A stretch of DNA of 64,000 nucleotides from an uncultured Verrucomicrobiota bacterium (lineage in GTDB: Bacteria > Verrucomicrobiota > Kiritimatiellia > SS1-B-03-39 > UBA6053), in the NCBI GenBank assembly GCA_937127435.1, contig CAKZLZ010000060.1, positions 1-64,000 of the forward strand, in the 5' to 3' direction. The notes under the pieces were generated by a model. The model was given only the letters and a program-made list of their open reading frames with translations. It made no database searches and was not told the DNA's origin. The stretch's first letter is position 1. Each line of letters begins with the position of its first letter. This document shows, one piece after another, positions 15,980 to 24,963 of this stretch. Position numbers and translations under genes: made by a program.

Positions 15980-17170
15980 GTGACAGAATCTCGTAATTTT
16001 GTTACAGATTCACTTGTGACTTCTTCTTCCAAGTTTCGGCGTGTGACGTTGCTCATCCATTTGAGTGAAGGCCTGCATGCTGGCCTTATTCGGGGCATCG
16101 GCCGCTACATGCAGGCGAACCGGGGTTGGGTGGTTCACCGTCGTGACGCGAATGTGCAGGAATGGAGCGAGGTTGTCGGTCGGCCTACGGACGGAGTCAT
16201 CGCCTGCCTACGGACAAAGGAGCTTCACGAGGCCGTTGCCGCGATGGGCGTGCCTGTGGTCAACGTGTGCGGGATCCCGGGAGAAGCGGGGAAAAGGGTG
16301 GTGGAACCCGACTACGCGGCCATCGGCTCCATGATGTGCCGGCATCTGACCGACCGCGGTCACCATGGACTCGCTTTTTACGGCAACCTGCGGGCGCCGG
16401 GACGGTCGGAGGTGCTGGAGGCCGCACGGCGGGAGGCCGCAGGGCTGGGGCTGACGGTTTCCTGCTTTGACCGGGGAGAATGGAGTCATTTGTCTAACCG
16501 CGATGCTGACGAACAATTTGGGGATTGGCTGGAGGCGTTACCTAAACCGCTGGGTCTAATGACTGCCGGCAGCGAGGACGGAATCTGCGCCATTCAACGT
16601 TGCCATGAAAGAAATTTCGATATTCCGGAACACGTTTCACTGGTCGGCTTGGCTACTGAGGAGGCTTTTATGGATCTTTCCTATCCACCGCTCAGTAGCG
16701 TACAGGTGGCCTGGCCGCGCCTGGGTTATGAGGCGGCGCGCCGAATGGATGCTCTGCTGGACGGAGCAACGGATCTACCTCTTCCCGTCCCCCAACCGCC
16801 CAGCGGGTTGACCCTCTGCCGCTCGTCCGAAGTCACCGCCATCGCAGACCCCAATCTGGCGGCGGCTTTGGTTTTTATACATGAGCATGCCGGACGCGCC
16901 ATTCCGGTAAACGAAGTGGTCCGGGTTGCCGGGCTTTCCCGCAGTGCGTTGGAGAGGCGTTTCGTTTCCAAACTCGGACGTACGGTTTTCCAGGAAATCC
17001 GCGATCAGCAGATCGCCCAGATCCGGGATCTTCTACTCGACTCAAATCTGACCCTCGACGAGATCTGCGACCGCTCTGCGTTCGCCAACACCGGTCACCT
17101 TTCCAACGCCTTCCGTCAGGCCATGGGTGAATCGCCTGGACGGTTCCGCCGCCGGTTTCAGTCTCCATGA
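15980..17170 (+). CDS. XylR-like transcriptional regulator (LacI-type sensor, AraC-type HTH)
   Basis: The protein couples a periplasmic-binding-like sugar sensor (~residues 20-280: GLIRGIGRYM, GVIACLRT, LGLMTAGSEDGI, VSLVGLATEEAFMDLSYPPLSSV) to a C-terminal AraC helix-turn-helix pair (~285-390: VNEVVRVAGLSRSALERRF and LDEICDRSAFANTGHLSNAFR). This architecture is that of E. coli XylR and is abundant in Planctomycetes/Verrucomicrobiota sugar loci. I chose GTG at 15980 because AGGA sits ~9 bp before it. A TTG six bases upstream would leave too little room. It lies just outside the DUF2809-flanked island. It may regulate the sulfatase cluster, the following PEP-CTERM gene, or both. The ligand is unknown. 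Confidence 0.9.
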   Translation: MTESRNFVTDSLVTSSSKFRRVTLLIHLSEGLHAGLIRGIGRYMQANRGWVVHRRDANVQEWSEVVGRPTDGVIACLRTKELHEAVAAMGVPVVNVCGIPGEAGKRVVEPDYAAIGSMMCRHLTDRGHHGLAFYGNLRAPGRSEVLEAARREAAGLGLTVSCFDRGEWSHLSNRDADEQFGDWLEALPKPLGLMTAGSEDGICAIQRCHERNFDIPEHVSLVGLATEEAFMDLSYPPLSSVQVAWPRLGYEAARRMDALLDGATDLPLPVPQPPSGLTLCRSSEVTAIADPNLAAALVFIHEHAGRAIPVNEVVRVAGLSRSALERRFVSKLGRTVFQEIRDQQIAQIRDLLLDSNLTLDEICDRSAFANTGHLSNAFRQAMGESPGRFRRRFQSP

Positions 17171-17186
17171 GCCTGTACGCGATTCT

Positions 17187-17207
17187 GTAAAAACTTTACG
17201 GTATATT
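17187..17207 (+). promoter_or_regulatory. Possible operator/promoter upstream of the 17306 gene
   Basis: GTAAAAACTTTAC (17187-17199) is a near palindrome directly before TATATT (17202-17207), a plausible -10 element. It could be a binding site of the adjacent XylR-like regulator, but there is no second copy in the window to compare. Confidence 0.25.
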
Positions 17208-17305
17208 GTCTGGAATCAAAATTGTCCTCAATGCATACTGTTAAGAGATTAAATACGACTGAGCCCATGTCCGGCCCATCAACCTTGAACAAGAGAACAA
17301 ATAAC

Positions 17306-18058
17306 ATGAAAATTTTCCTCTCCTTACTTACCCTTACCGGCATTTTCTTGGCTCCGTTGCAGGCCGCGACCCTTTACTCTCACAGTTTTGGGGGATTGGA
17401 TACCGTGGATTTGCATGGAGTGACCCCCGACATCAGCGTGACCGATGCCACTCACAGTACAGGGGGCAATTGGGCTGCGGCTACTGGTGAGCCGGAATTG
17501 AATGCGGATGGTAGTGTGGTCTCCGTTGGAAACCAGGACGGAACGGCGGCTCTTGTCTTTGTCCCGGTACATGGGTACGTGTATACCTTAACCATGAATG
17601 CAACGGTTGATACAGACTGGGCTGCTATGGGGTTCAGCGATGAAGCGACCGGAGCAACAACTAATATGGCGCAGAATGGAATTTTATGGGGGCTCACCAG
17701 TAAAGGCGGTCAGTCATTTTTCGCGAAACCTACCGGTGGAACAGATTCTGCAGGTGGCTATACTGACACCACGGGTACAGCAAAAATTTCGGTTGTTCTG
17801 GATACAAGAGACGGGACATCGGGGTGGGATGTGAACTGGCTGGTCGATGATGTCGTACGTGCGACTTTAACAGATATTTCATCGGCTTATGAAAATAAAA
17901 TTAAATCTGTCGCCATCTCTTGGAACACGAGTAGCGGGGAAGATTTGAAGTTCGACAATCTAGAATTCACAGCAGTGATTCCCGAACCCAGCAGTCTTGC
18001 CCTGATCGGCATCTCCGCCGTCGCGGCGATGTTTGTGTGCCGCAGAAGACGACGGTGA
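17306..18058 (+). CDS. PEP-CTERM sorting domain protein
   Basis: A 250-residue exported protein when started at the ATG at 17306 (behind AAGAGA), which begins a clear signal peptide (MKIFLSLLTLTG to LQA). A 28-codon upstream extension is polar and unlikely. The middle is beta-rich with sugar-binding-like character (WAAMGFSDE, VVLDTRDGTSGWDVNWLVDD). The tail is IPEPSS, a hydrophobic helix and CRRRRR. No domain family is named with confidence. It follows the XylR-like gene by 136 bp. Confidence 0.82.
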   Translation: MKIFLSLLTLTGIFLAPLQAATLYSHSFGGLDTVDLHGVTPDISVTDATHSTGGNWAAATGEPELNADGSVVSVGNQDGTAALVFVPVHGYVYTLTMNATVDTDWAAMGFSDEATGATTNMAQNGILWGLTSKGGQSFFAKPTGGTDSAGGYTDTTGTAKISVVLDTRDGTSGWDVNWLVDDVVRATLTDISSAYENKIKSVAISWNTSSGEDLKFDNLEFTAVIPEPSSLALIGISAVAAMFVCRRRRR

Positions 18059-18126
18059 TCCGGTAGAGACGAAAATAAAGGGTAGGATTCGGAGAAGGGC
18101 GCTGACCCGAACGGCAGGTAGCTAAG

Positions 18127-18228
18127 GTGGTTTTTCATGCCTTCACCACCATCATTTCTGAAATGAGCAGCATAGTTATGTTTTTTGTAGGGGTCATTTC
18201 GCTGATGCTTTTCCGTAAGAGAAAGTAA
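18127..18228 (+). pseudogene. Decayed C-terminal end of a PEP-CTERM gene
   Basis: The frame reads TTIISEMSSIVMFFVGVI then SLMLFRKRK-stop. It aligns with the tails of the neighbouring proteins (IPEPSS, hydrophobic helix, basic end), but the PEP motif has become SEM and there is no body upstream: a stop codon lies at 18103. The rest of the 18059-18409 gap shows no gene. Confidence 0.5.
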
Positions 18229-18409
18229 ATCTCCATGTGAGCCCGGGTTTTATCTGACCTACACTGGGTTCCGGAATGGTGGGTGCGTGTTTCCGGTCGG
18301 CTTTGGGTTTTTCAGTTTCAAGCGCCGCCCTTTCCATTGCAATTCGCCCTCATAAATACAGAATTTGATCTGTCACTTTCCCGAGCCTTTATTTAGAAAG
18401 GTGGATACT

Positions 18410-18850
18410 ATGACAAAGAAAATCACACTATTATTTATTCCAGCCCTTTTTTTTCTGCTCATTACCGGATGCAAAGATGCGTCTGAAGGATCCGAAAATA
18501 AAATGAGATCCTGGTATCAGCGGGGGACTGAATTAGCCTATCCCCCGGATGCCAGGTATTTGGCCGGTAAAAATACCAGTGCCTGGTTGAGTGATGTTTA
18601 TTTAAAATTACAGGTTTCTCCTGAATATAAGCAGACTTTAGATGAGAACCTCAGCCTGATGAAAAATCCGCCATCTTTGGACCTGCCCGAGGATATGAAG
18701 CCTTGGGTCCCATGGGATTTGGAAGGTAAAAAATTAACTTTTTATGAGCACAGGACCGGAAATATTGACGAAGGTGGATTTCATAGCCAACTGGCTTTTG
18801 AAGCAGAAACCGGGCTTCTGTATGTACATATTGTTGAGTTTGCTCCCTGA
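18410..18850 (+). CDS. Small lipoprotein of unknown function
   Basis: 146 residues starting at the ATG at 18410 behind AAAGGTGG. The N-terminus is a lipoprotein signal (MTKKITLLF to LLITGC), with the lipidated Cys near residue 20. The mature part is polar and rich in Lys, Pro and Trp (EDMKPWVPWDLEGKKL). It contains no recognised domain. It is isolated: no operon partners are within 250 bp on either side. It is probably anchored in the outer membrane. Confidence 0.7.
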   Translation: MTKKITLLFIPALFFLLITGCKDASEGSENKMRSWYQRGTELAYPPDARYLAGKNTSAWLSDVYLKLQVSPEYKQTLDENLSLMKNPPSLDLPEDMKPWVPWDLEGKKLTFYEHRTGNIDEGGFHSQLAFEAETGLLYVHIVEFAP

Positions 18851-18996
18851 GTATTGCGGTGACTATTCGATGCCAGACTGTAAGCAATACCGAAGCTTTC
18901 TCCTGGAGAGAAGGACGGGGGTAAAAAAATATTTGTCTCCAGAGACACTTGATGAAAAAAGGTTTAAATAGTGCGGTCTCTTTGGGCTGTGAAGGC

Positions 18997-19015
18997 ACCC
19001 GCGCTGGACGCGGGG
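18997..19015 (+). terminator. GC-rich hairpin after the lipoprotein gene
   Basis: CCCGCG (18998) pairs with CGCGGG (19009) across a CTGGA loop. There is no clear T run directly after it, so it is a weak terminator candidate only. Nothing else is seen in 18851-19128. Confidence 0.3.
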
Positions 19016-19128
19016 AATGAATCGTGCCGTTTTTGAAACCGCCTGACGGCAGTCCGCCCGTGTGAATTTTTTGCTGTAAATTCTATTAATGCCTAGCGTA
19101 TTTTAAAATCTCTGTAAGGGTCCCCTGC

Positions 19129-20334
19129 ATGGAACCCTTACATGCATTGTTAGAAGAATTGATTCATAAAGGTGGAAGTGATTTACACCTTTCGGCTGAA
19201 AGACAACCCATGCTCAGAATTGACGGCGATATGACCGCCTCCAGTCATTCCTTGCTTTCGCATACAGAAGTAAATGAGATGCTTCGGGGGATTATGGACG
19301 GGCGTGCCAGCGAGGAGTATAAAGAGAATAGTGATACCGACTTCGCGTATGAAATTGAGGATCTGGCCCGTTTCAGGGTAAATGTGTTTGAAGACCGTTT
19401 TGGCATGGGAGCGGTCTTCCGTCAAATTCCCAGTAAAGTCTTGTCTGCAGATGAGTTGAATTTATCGGAAAGCGTACGGGATCTGTGTAATCTTTCCAAG
19501 GGTTTGGTTTTGGTGACGGGGCCGACCGGCAGCGGGAAATCCACGACTTTGGCCGCAATGCTGGATCTCATTAACAGCAGTCAATCCAATCATATTATCA
19601 CCATTGAAGATCCGATTGAGTTTGTGCACAAAGATAAGAAATGTTTAATCAATCAGCGGCAAATCAAAGACCATACCAAGAGTTTTGCCAAGGCATTGCG
19701 GGCGGCATTACGTCAGGATCCCGATATTGTGATGGTGGGGGAGATGCGGGATTTGGAAACCATTGAAATTGCATTGGAAACCGCGGAAACCGGCCATTTG
19801 GTTTTCGGAACTTTGCATACCACAACCGCGGCCAGTACAATGGACCGGATTATCGATGTATTTCCGGCAGAGCGCCAAAATCAGATTCGGTCTATGCTTT
19901 CGAATTCCCTGAAAGCGGTAATTGCGCAGACCTTGTGTAAAAAAATAGGGGGAGGGCGGGTGGCCGCGTTGGAAATTCTGAAAGTGGATCATGGCATCAG
20001 CGCGTTGATTCGGGACGGGAAGATTCATCAAATTCCTTCGGCGATTCAAATCGGTGCATCCAAAGGGATGTGCTTGCTCAATACATCGTTGCTTCAATTG
20101 GTGAAAGAGGGGACGGTAGAGCCCCGGGAAGCTTATGTGAAATCTACTGACAAAGAAGATTTACTGGCGAGCTTCTGCAAAGCGGGATTGTCGGTGGATT
20201 TCACTATTGACTGCGCTCAAGTGCCCAATGCCAAGCTGCCTTTGCCGGTGCGTTCGCAGGAAAAAGCGCAGGTGCCGGAAGAAAAAAATGTATGGGGCAA
20301 AAAGAAAAATATAAAGTTCGGCAAGAAGAATTAG
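19129..20334 (+). CDS. PilT-family type IV pilus retraction ATPase
   Basis: 401 residues of the PilT/PilU secretion ATPase family. Walker [10 protein letters not shown] is at 131-139, the Asp box reads TIEDPIEF, Walker B lies in QDPDIVMVGEMRD, and the His box is GHLVFGTLHTT. TAAGGG gives a good Shine-Dalgarno. Compared with the second PilT (58838) it has a ~40-residue Lys-rich tail (GKKKNIKFGKKN at the end). It is not next to any other pilus gene: the neighbour is a HEAT/VWA protein. It may act as an accessory (PilU-like) retraction motor. Confidence 0.88.
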   Translation: MEPLHALLEELIHKGGSDLHLSAERQPMLRIDGDMTASSHSLLSHTEVNEMLRGIMDGRASEEYKENSDTDFAYEIEDLARFRVNVFEDRFGMGAVFRQIPSKVLSADELNLSESVRDLCNLSKGLVLVTGPTGSGKSTTLAAMLDLINSSQSNHIITIEDPIEFVHKDKKCLINQRQIKDHTKSFAKALRAALRQDPDIVMVGEMRDLETIEIALETAETGHLVFGTLHTTTAASTMDRIIDVFPAERQNQIRSMLSNSLKAVIAQTLCKKIGGGRVAALEILKVDHGISALIRDGKIHQIPSAIQIGASKGMCLLNTSLLQLVKEGTVEPREAYVKSTDKEDLLASFCKAGLSVDFTIDCAQVPNAKLPLPVRSQEKAQVPEEKNVWGKKKNIKFGKKN

Positions 20335-20426
20335 CGCGGGGACGGGGGGATGTCCCGAGAAGGGGCGGGTTTCCGTTTGACTCCAATTGAATCCTGATTA
20401 GCCTTTTAATGTAAATGGAGATGATG

Positions 20427-22307
20427 ATGTTACCAAATTTTAGTTTGAAACAATGGGTCGGTTTACTGCTGTTTGTTTGTATTTCCGGTGGCGGAAATTT
20501 ATTGGCGCTGGAAGGGGCCGGGGTCGGGGAGAATGCTTTGCGGGACGTTCACAATTCCAGATCATCCCTTGCGGCTGCGGATCTCATCCGTACTTCCGAC
20601 CAACAACCCCGACTGGCCCTGGCGGCCCTGGGGATGTATCTTCGATACCACAAAGATTTTTCCGGGGTCAATTCTGTGGACCCCATCCTGCTGCTGGCCA
20701 AACGCCCGGGGATGCGGGACCGGGTCGCCATGGTGCTGGCCTTTAACCGGGGCATGCGCCGGAAAAATAATAATCTCTTTACGGTGATTCAACATCTTTC
20801 CTCCCACGGGGATCCTGCAGCCCGCGAATTGGCCGCCGCCACCTTGGCGACCCTGAGTTGTCACCGATTTATCACCAATCCGGATTTGTATCCTTCGCTT
20901 CGGAATGATGAGAAAAAGCGACTCAGCTATGCCCGCACGGTTGAAATCCCTATGCAGACTTGGATGGACTCTCCGCCTTCCCGTATGAAATCCCGGGAAA
21001 CGAAAAACCGGAAAATGCCCATTATCCCTGCCGGATTGTTTTCTGACACTTATGGAGACACCCGGGTGCTGGCCACCATTGCGGCCGCTTTTGACGGGTC
21101 CCCGGATTATTATGATGCCGTGTATGGTCAAGGGCGTGCACAGGGATCTTTGGCGGGAGCGATGCTGCTGTATTTCTCAAGGCAGAAAGAACCCTTGAAA
21201 CCTGAAAATGCCACCTTGTTGTTTAAGGCGGCTTTTACGGAGGGCCCTTCGGGTTCCATTGTCCCCCGTTCGCAACGGGGTCCGATGATCCGTACCCGCT
21301 TTTCCCCCTTGTTGTCGGGAGAGGTATTGGCCTGTATGGGAGCCGCACAGCTTAAGTTGCCGGAGTTGCAGCCCCTGGTGGAATTTGCCCTGGCAAATCC
21401 GGATCCGGCCGTACAGATTGAGGCGGTTCGAACCTTGCGTGCTTATGGCCTGAATGAACAAAGCATCATTGCGTTGGCCAAATTTTTGCCGCAGGGCTCC
21501 GGTCCGGTGATGCCGGATTTATGCGCCACCCTGGGGCTTTATCCGGATGCGCGCCTGGTGCCGTTGTTGCTGCTTCGTTTGCAAAAAGAAGAGGGACGCT
21601 ACCGTTTGGATTTGTCGCATGCCCTGGCGAGTATTGCCGGGTATCAGGAAGGAACGAATGCGGAAAGCTGGGTGGAGTGGTGGAAGAAATCCAGGGACAC
21701 ATTTAAAGTGAGTCCGGAGGCTTCCAGGAAGTTTTGGAATGAGACGCCGGTACAAACCATGTCTGCCCGGTCATACGGCGGGTTTTACGGCATGTCCATT
21801 TATAGCCACCGTCTCGCTTATGTGGTGGATACATCCCTTTCCATGAAGGGGAGCCGGATTGAATCTCTCCGGGAGAATTTCACCCAGTCTCTTGAAAGTC
21901 TGAAGCCGGTTCCGGGTCAAACGGACTGGAAGAAACCTGAAGTGCGATTTAACATTATTGATTTTGGCGGCGATGTGGTGGCCATGCAATCGAAAGGGTT
22001 GACCGATGATCTGGACGATGGTTTGGACCGGGTGGAAGAGATGCCCTTAACCTATGGAACAAGAACTTTTGATTCCCTTGACCGGGCGCTGGAACTGGAA
22101 GGGGTGGACAGCATCTATTTCCTATCTGATGGCGCACCTTATTGGGGGCAGGTTGAATCCTGGCCGACGGTATTGGAAGTTTTGGATCTGCTGATGTTGC
22201 ATGATCCGGTGGCGATTTGGAGTGTGGCTTTTGATCCCAAAGGTGAAAACGGGAATGCCATGAAAACCATGGCCTTGGAAAATTCGGGACTGTACACCAC
22301 GCCTTAA
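20427..22307 (+). CDS. Exported HEAT-repeat and von Willebrand factor A domain protein
   Basis: About 626 residues from the ATG at 20427, which has GGAG six bases before it (ATGs at 20415-20424 are alternatives). A signal peptide (VGLLLFVCISGGGNLLA) leads. Residues ~50-430 are helical repeats with HEAT-like spacing (ALAALGMYLRY, ARELAAATLATL, IEAVRTLRAYG). The C-terminal third is a VWA domain with the MIDAS motif DTSLSMKGS (Asp at ~468) and FLSDGAPYWG. Such proteins are common in Planctomycetes/Verrucomicrobiota. The function is unknown. It could be a metal-dependent adhesion or scaffold protein in the periplasm. Confidence 0.78.
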   Translation: MLPNFSLKQWVGLLLFVCISGGGNLLALEGAGVGENALRDVHNSRSSLAAADLIRTSDQQPRLALAALGMYLRYHKDFSGVNSVDPILLLAKRPGMRDRVAMVLAFNRGMRRKNNNLFTVIQHLSSHGDPAARELAAATLATLSCHRFITNPDLYPSLRNDEKKRLSYARTVEIPMQTWMDSPPSRMKSRETKNRKMPIIPAGLFSDTYGDTRVLATIAAAFDGSPDYYDAVYGQGRAQGSLAGAMLLYFSRQKEPLKPENATLLFKAAFTEGPSGSIVPRSQRGPMIRTRFSPLLSGEVLACMGAAQLKLPELQPLVEFALANPDPAVQIEAVRTLRAYGLNEQSIIALAKFLPQGSGPVMPDLCATLGLYPDARLVPLLLLRLQKEEGRYRLDLSHALASIAGYQEGTNAESWVEWWKKSRDTFKVSPEASRKFWNETPVQTMSARSYGGFYGMSIYSHRLAYVVDTSLSMKGSRIESLRENFTQSLESLKPVPGQTDWKKPEVRFNIIDFGGDVVAMQSKGLTDDLDDGLDRVEEMPLTYGTRTFDSLDRALELEGVDSIYFLSDGAPYWGQVESWPTVLEVLDLLMLHDPVAIWSVAFDPKGENGNAMKTMALENSGLYTTP

Positions 22308-22459
22308 AGAAAAAAACAGTCTTCGATATTCATATTCTGTCGCAAAGGTTCTCTGTTCTGTGCTAGCAGTGAATGGTGTTCAATTCTTTTTGGTTCTTTT
22401 GAATCCTGAATTGTCCATTTTTAAATAGGCTTCCCATCCCCATAGAACAATATATTATT

Positions 22460-23305
22460 ATGAACACGAAACAGATGACCCGATTCGCCTTGTACTTTTT
22501 TCTCGGAACCGCAGTGGTTGTTGCGGAAGATACAGCTGCACCCACAAACAAATTGACACCGGAACAGAGTACAAAAGCCAGTGAGTTAGCGAAAAAGTTG
22601 GCCAACCCAATTGCAAACCTTATCAGTCTGCCGCTTCAATACAACTATGATGAAAACTATGGCGAAAATGATAAAGGGTCGAAAAGCCAACTGAATATTC
22701 AACCGGTGGCCCCGTTTACCCTCAATGAAGATTGGAACCTGATCACTCGTACGATTGTGCCGGTTATCGAACTGAAAGATATGCCGGGGGCGGGAAGTGA
22801 ATCAGGATTGGGGGATATTACCGCAAGTCAGTTTTTCTCACCGAAAGCGCCTACCAGTGGCGGCTGGGTTTGGGGTGCGGGATTGGTTGAATTGATTCCC
22901 ACAGCTTCTGAAGACACCTTGGGCGGTGAGAAATGGGGATTGGGCCCCACAGCGGTGGCACTGAAACAGGCAGGACCCTGGACGGTCGGCGGACTGGTGA
23001 ATCATGTCTGGTCGGTGGCGGGAGAGAGTGACCGTGCGGACATCAATTCGACATTTATTCAGCCTTTTGTGGCCTACATCATCGATGCGACCAAGACGAC
23101 TTTGTCTTTGAATACCGAGTCCACCTATAACTGGGAAAGTGAAGAGTGGTCGGTTCCGGTAAATCTGGGGGCGGCACAATTGTTTCGGGTGAAGTCGCAG
23201 ATTATGCAGTTCCAGCTGGGTGCCCGTTACTGGGTTGAATCTCCCGACGGCGGTCCTGAAGATTGGGGTTTGCGTTGTCAGTTGACCTTTTTATTCCCTA
23301 AATGA
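22460..23305 (+). CDS. Outer membrane beta-barrel protein of the 'transporter' type
   Basis: 281 residues with a signal peptide (ending near VVVAED). The body alternates polar and hydrophobic residues in strand-sized segments (PLQYNYDENYG, WNLITRTIVPVIEL, GGLVNHVWSVAG, FQLGARYWVES) and ends in an aromatic strand, LTFLFPK. This matches small barrels often annotated as 'transporter' or 'neuromedin U-like', which frequently accompany DUF1254 genes. It precedes the three DUF1254 genes by 83 bp and may form the outer membrane component of their system. Substrate and mechanism are unknown. Confidence 0.7.
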   Translation: MNTKQMTRFALYFFLGTAVVVAEDTAAPTNKLTPEQSTKASELAKKLANPIANLISLPLQYNYDENYGENDKGSKSQLNIQPVAPFTLNEDWNLITRTIVPVIELKDMPGAGSESGLGDITASQFFSPKAPTSGGWVWGAGLVELIPTASEDTLGGEKWGLGPTAVALKQAGPWTVGGLVNHVWSVAGESDRADINSTFIQPFVAYIIDATKTTLSLNTESTYNWESEEWSVPVNLGAAQLFRVKSQIMQFQLGARYWVESPDGGPEDWGLRCQLTFLFPK

Positions 23306-23388
23306 TCAAGGGAAAGCATTGAACCCCTGTGCACGAATGCAGGGAGAACCAACCTAATATACGGTTAAGTCCATTAAGAGAAAATAAC

Positions 23389-24897
23389 ATGAAAATATAC
23401 AAATCAACCGGCGTCAAATTTGCGCTGACTCTCTCCCTTATCTCCGCCTTTGGCGGCGCGCAGGCTGAAGTTTCAAAAGAAGTACTGGATGCGGTTTCGA
23501 TTCCGGATCAGGTTGAGAGCACCATCGGGGATCTTCATTTTTTTGACGGGGTGCCGAGCGACGCCACTATTGACAAACTTTACGACAATCTCGACCGCAT
23601 GCGGGGGGTTCAGGTTTATCTTGATCATCAGGGTGCGGCCTCTCTCTATGCCATGCGCATGGGAAATGCCGGTATTGGTGCGACCGCAAACAAAGTCAGC
23701 ATTACCGAAAAATTGCTTAAACCGGAATCCTTGTATCTGACCGGGAACACCTCAACCTTGTATGCGCTGACTTATCTCGACTTAAAAGTCGACGGGGCCC
23801 TGGTGGTGGAACTTCCGCCCGGTATGCTGGGTTTTCTCGACGATGCCTGGTTCCGCTACATCGAAAATATGGGTCTGCCCGGCCCGGACCGGGGGAAAGG
23901 TGGAAAATATCTGCTGTTGCCTCCAGGCTATGACGGGGATGTGCCCGAGGGATATTTTGTGGTGAAAATGCCGACCTATCACAACCTGATGTTCTTGCGG
24001 GGCTCTATTGCCAAGGGACTGGAACCTGCAGTGGAAAACATTAAATCCGGGCTGAAGATTTACCCGTTATCCAAAGCGGGGAATCCGCCGGAAACCGAGT
24101 TTATTGAGTTTTCCGGAACGGGCTATAACACGCTTGTGACTCGGGGACTTGCGTTTTACGAAGGGCTGAATCAAGTGGTTCAGGAAGAGCCGATCCATGC
24201 GATCGGTCCGGAAATGCGCGGCACCCTGGCGGCTATTGGCATCGTCAAAGGCCAGCCTTTCAAACCCGATGCGCGGATGGAAAAGCTCTTGACTGAAGCG
24301 GCAACCCTCGGGGCCGCCACCGCACGGGCCATTACCTATCAACCCCGCATCAGCGGCGTGCAGATTTATCCCGATACAGACAGTGCCTGGACCATGGCCT
24401 ATGCCAATAAAAACACTTCGTTCGAAGCCGATGGCATTATGGGTCTGGATGCGCGGACCCTGTTTTATTACAACGCCACCGGGGTTACCCCGGCAATGGC
24501 GATGACACGTGCCGGTTCAGGTTCCGATTACGGGATTGCTTATTTGGACGCAGATAAGAAACCGTTTGACGGGTCCAAAACCTACAAACTCCATTTACCA
24601 CCCGATGTGCCGGTGAACAATTTCTGGGCGGTTACGCTCTACGACACCCAGACCCGTTCACTGCTGCAAACCAGTCAGCCCTTTCCAACCCTTGGCAGTC
24701 AGAGCGAAGGATTCCAGAAAAATGCGGACGGTTCCTTCGATGTCTATTTTGGACCCAAAGCACCTGAAGGCAAAGAGCGCAATTGGCTGGAAACTGTTCC
24801 CGGAAAAAGCTGGTTCGCGATTTTACGCATGTATGGTCCGCTGGAACCCTGGATCGAAAAGACCTGGCGGCCGAGTGAAATCGAACTTGTGAAGTGA
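23389..24897 (+). CDS. DUF1254/DUF1214 domain periplasmic protein
   Basis: 502 residues from the ATG at 23389. The signal peptide ends at AQA. The DUF1254 part (~60-240) includes TGNTSTLYAL and PGMLGFLDDAW, and the DUF1214 part (~390-502) includes NNFWAVTLYDTQTRSLL, FGPKAPEG and MYGPLEPW. It is a close paralog of the 26438 gene (same motifs in the same order) and more distant from the one between them. DUF1254/1214 proteins are exported jelly-roll-like proteins of unknown role. Their presence in three tandem copies suggests a substrate-binding or assembly function, which is not shown. Confidence 0.85.
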   Translation: MKIYKSTGVKFALTLSLISAFGGAQAEVSKEVLDAVSIPDQVESTIGDLHFFDGVPSDATIDKLYDNLDRMRGVQVYLDHQGAASLYAMRMGNAGIGATANKVSITEKLLKPESLYLTGNTSTLYALTYLDLKVDGALVVELPPGMLGFLDDAWFRYIENMGLPGPDRGKGGKYLLLPPGYDGDVPEGYFVVKMPTYHNLMFLRGSIAKGLEPAVENIKSGLKIYPLSKAGNPPETEFIEFSGTGYNTLVTRGLAFYEGLNQVVQEEPIHAIGPEMRGTLAAIGIVKGQPFKPDARMEKLLTEAATLGAATARAITYQPRISGVQIYPDTDSAWTMAYANKNTSFEADGIMGLDARTLFYYNATGVTPAMAMTRAGSGSDYGIAYLDADKKPFDGSKTYKLHLPPDVPVNNFWAVTLYDTQTRSLLQTSQPFPTLGSQSEGFQKNADGSFDVYFGPKAPEGKERNWLETVPGKSWFAILRMYGPLEPWIEKTWRPSEIELVK

Positions 24898-24963
24898 AGA
24901 AACGTGTTGGCCACTCGCCATATTTTAACAAAAAAAATCTTAATGTTTAACCTAAGGAAAAAA

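Noticed and set aside
18744-18971. A 75-codon gene overlapping the end of the 18410 lipoprotein, or a frameshift continuation of it
   Set aside because: The lipoprotein ends naturally and the overlapping frame has no ribosome site or recognisable motif. The possibility of a frameshift cannot be excluded but has no support.
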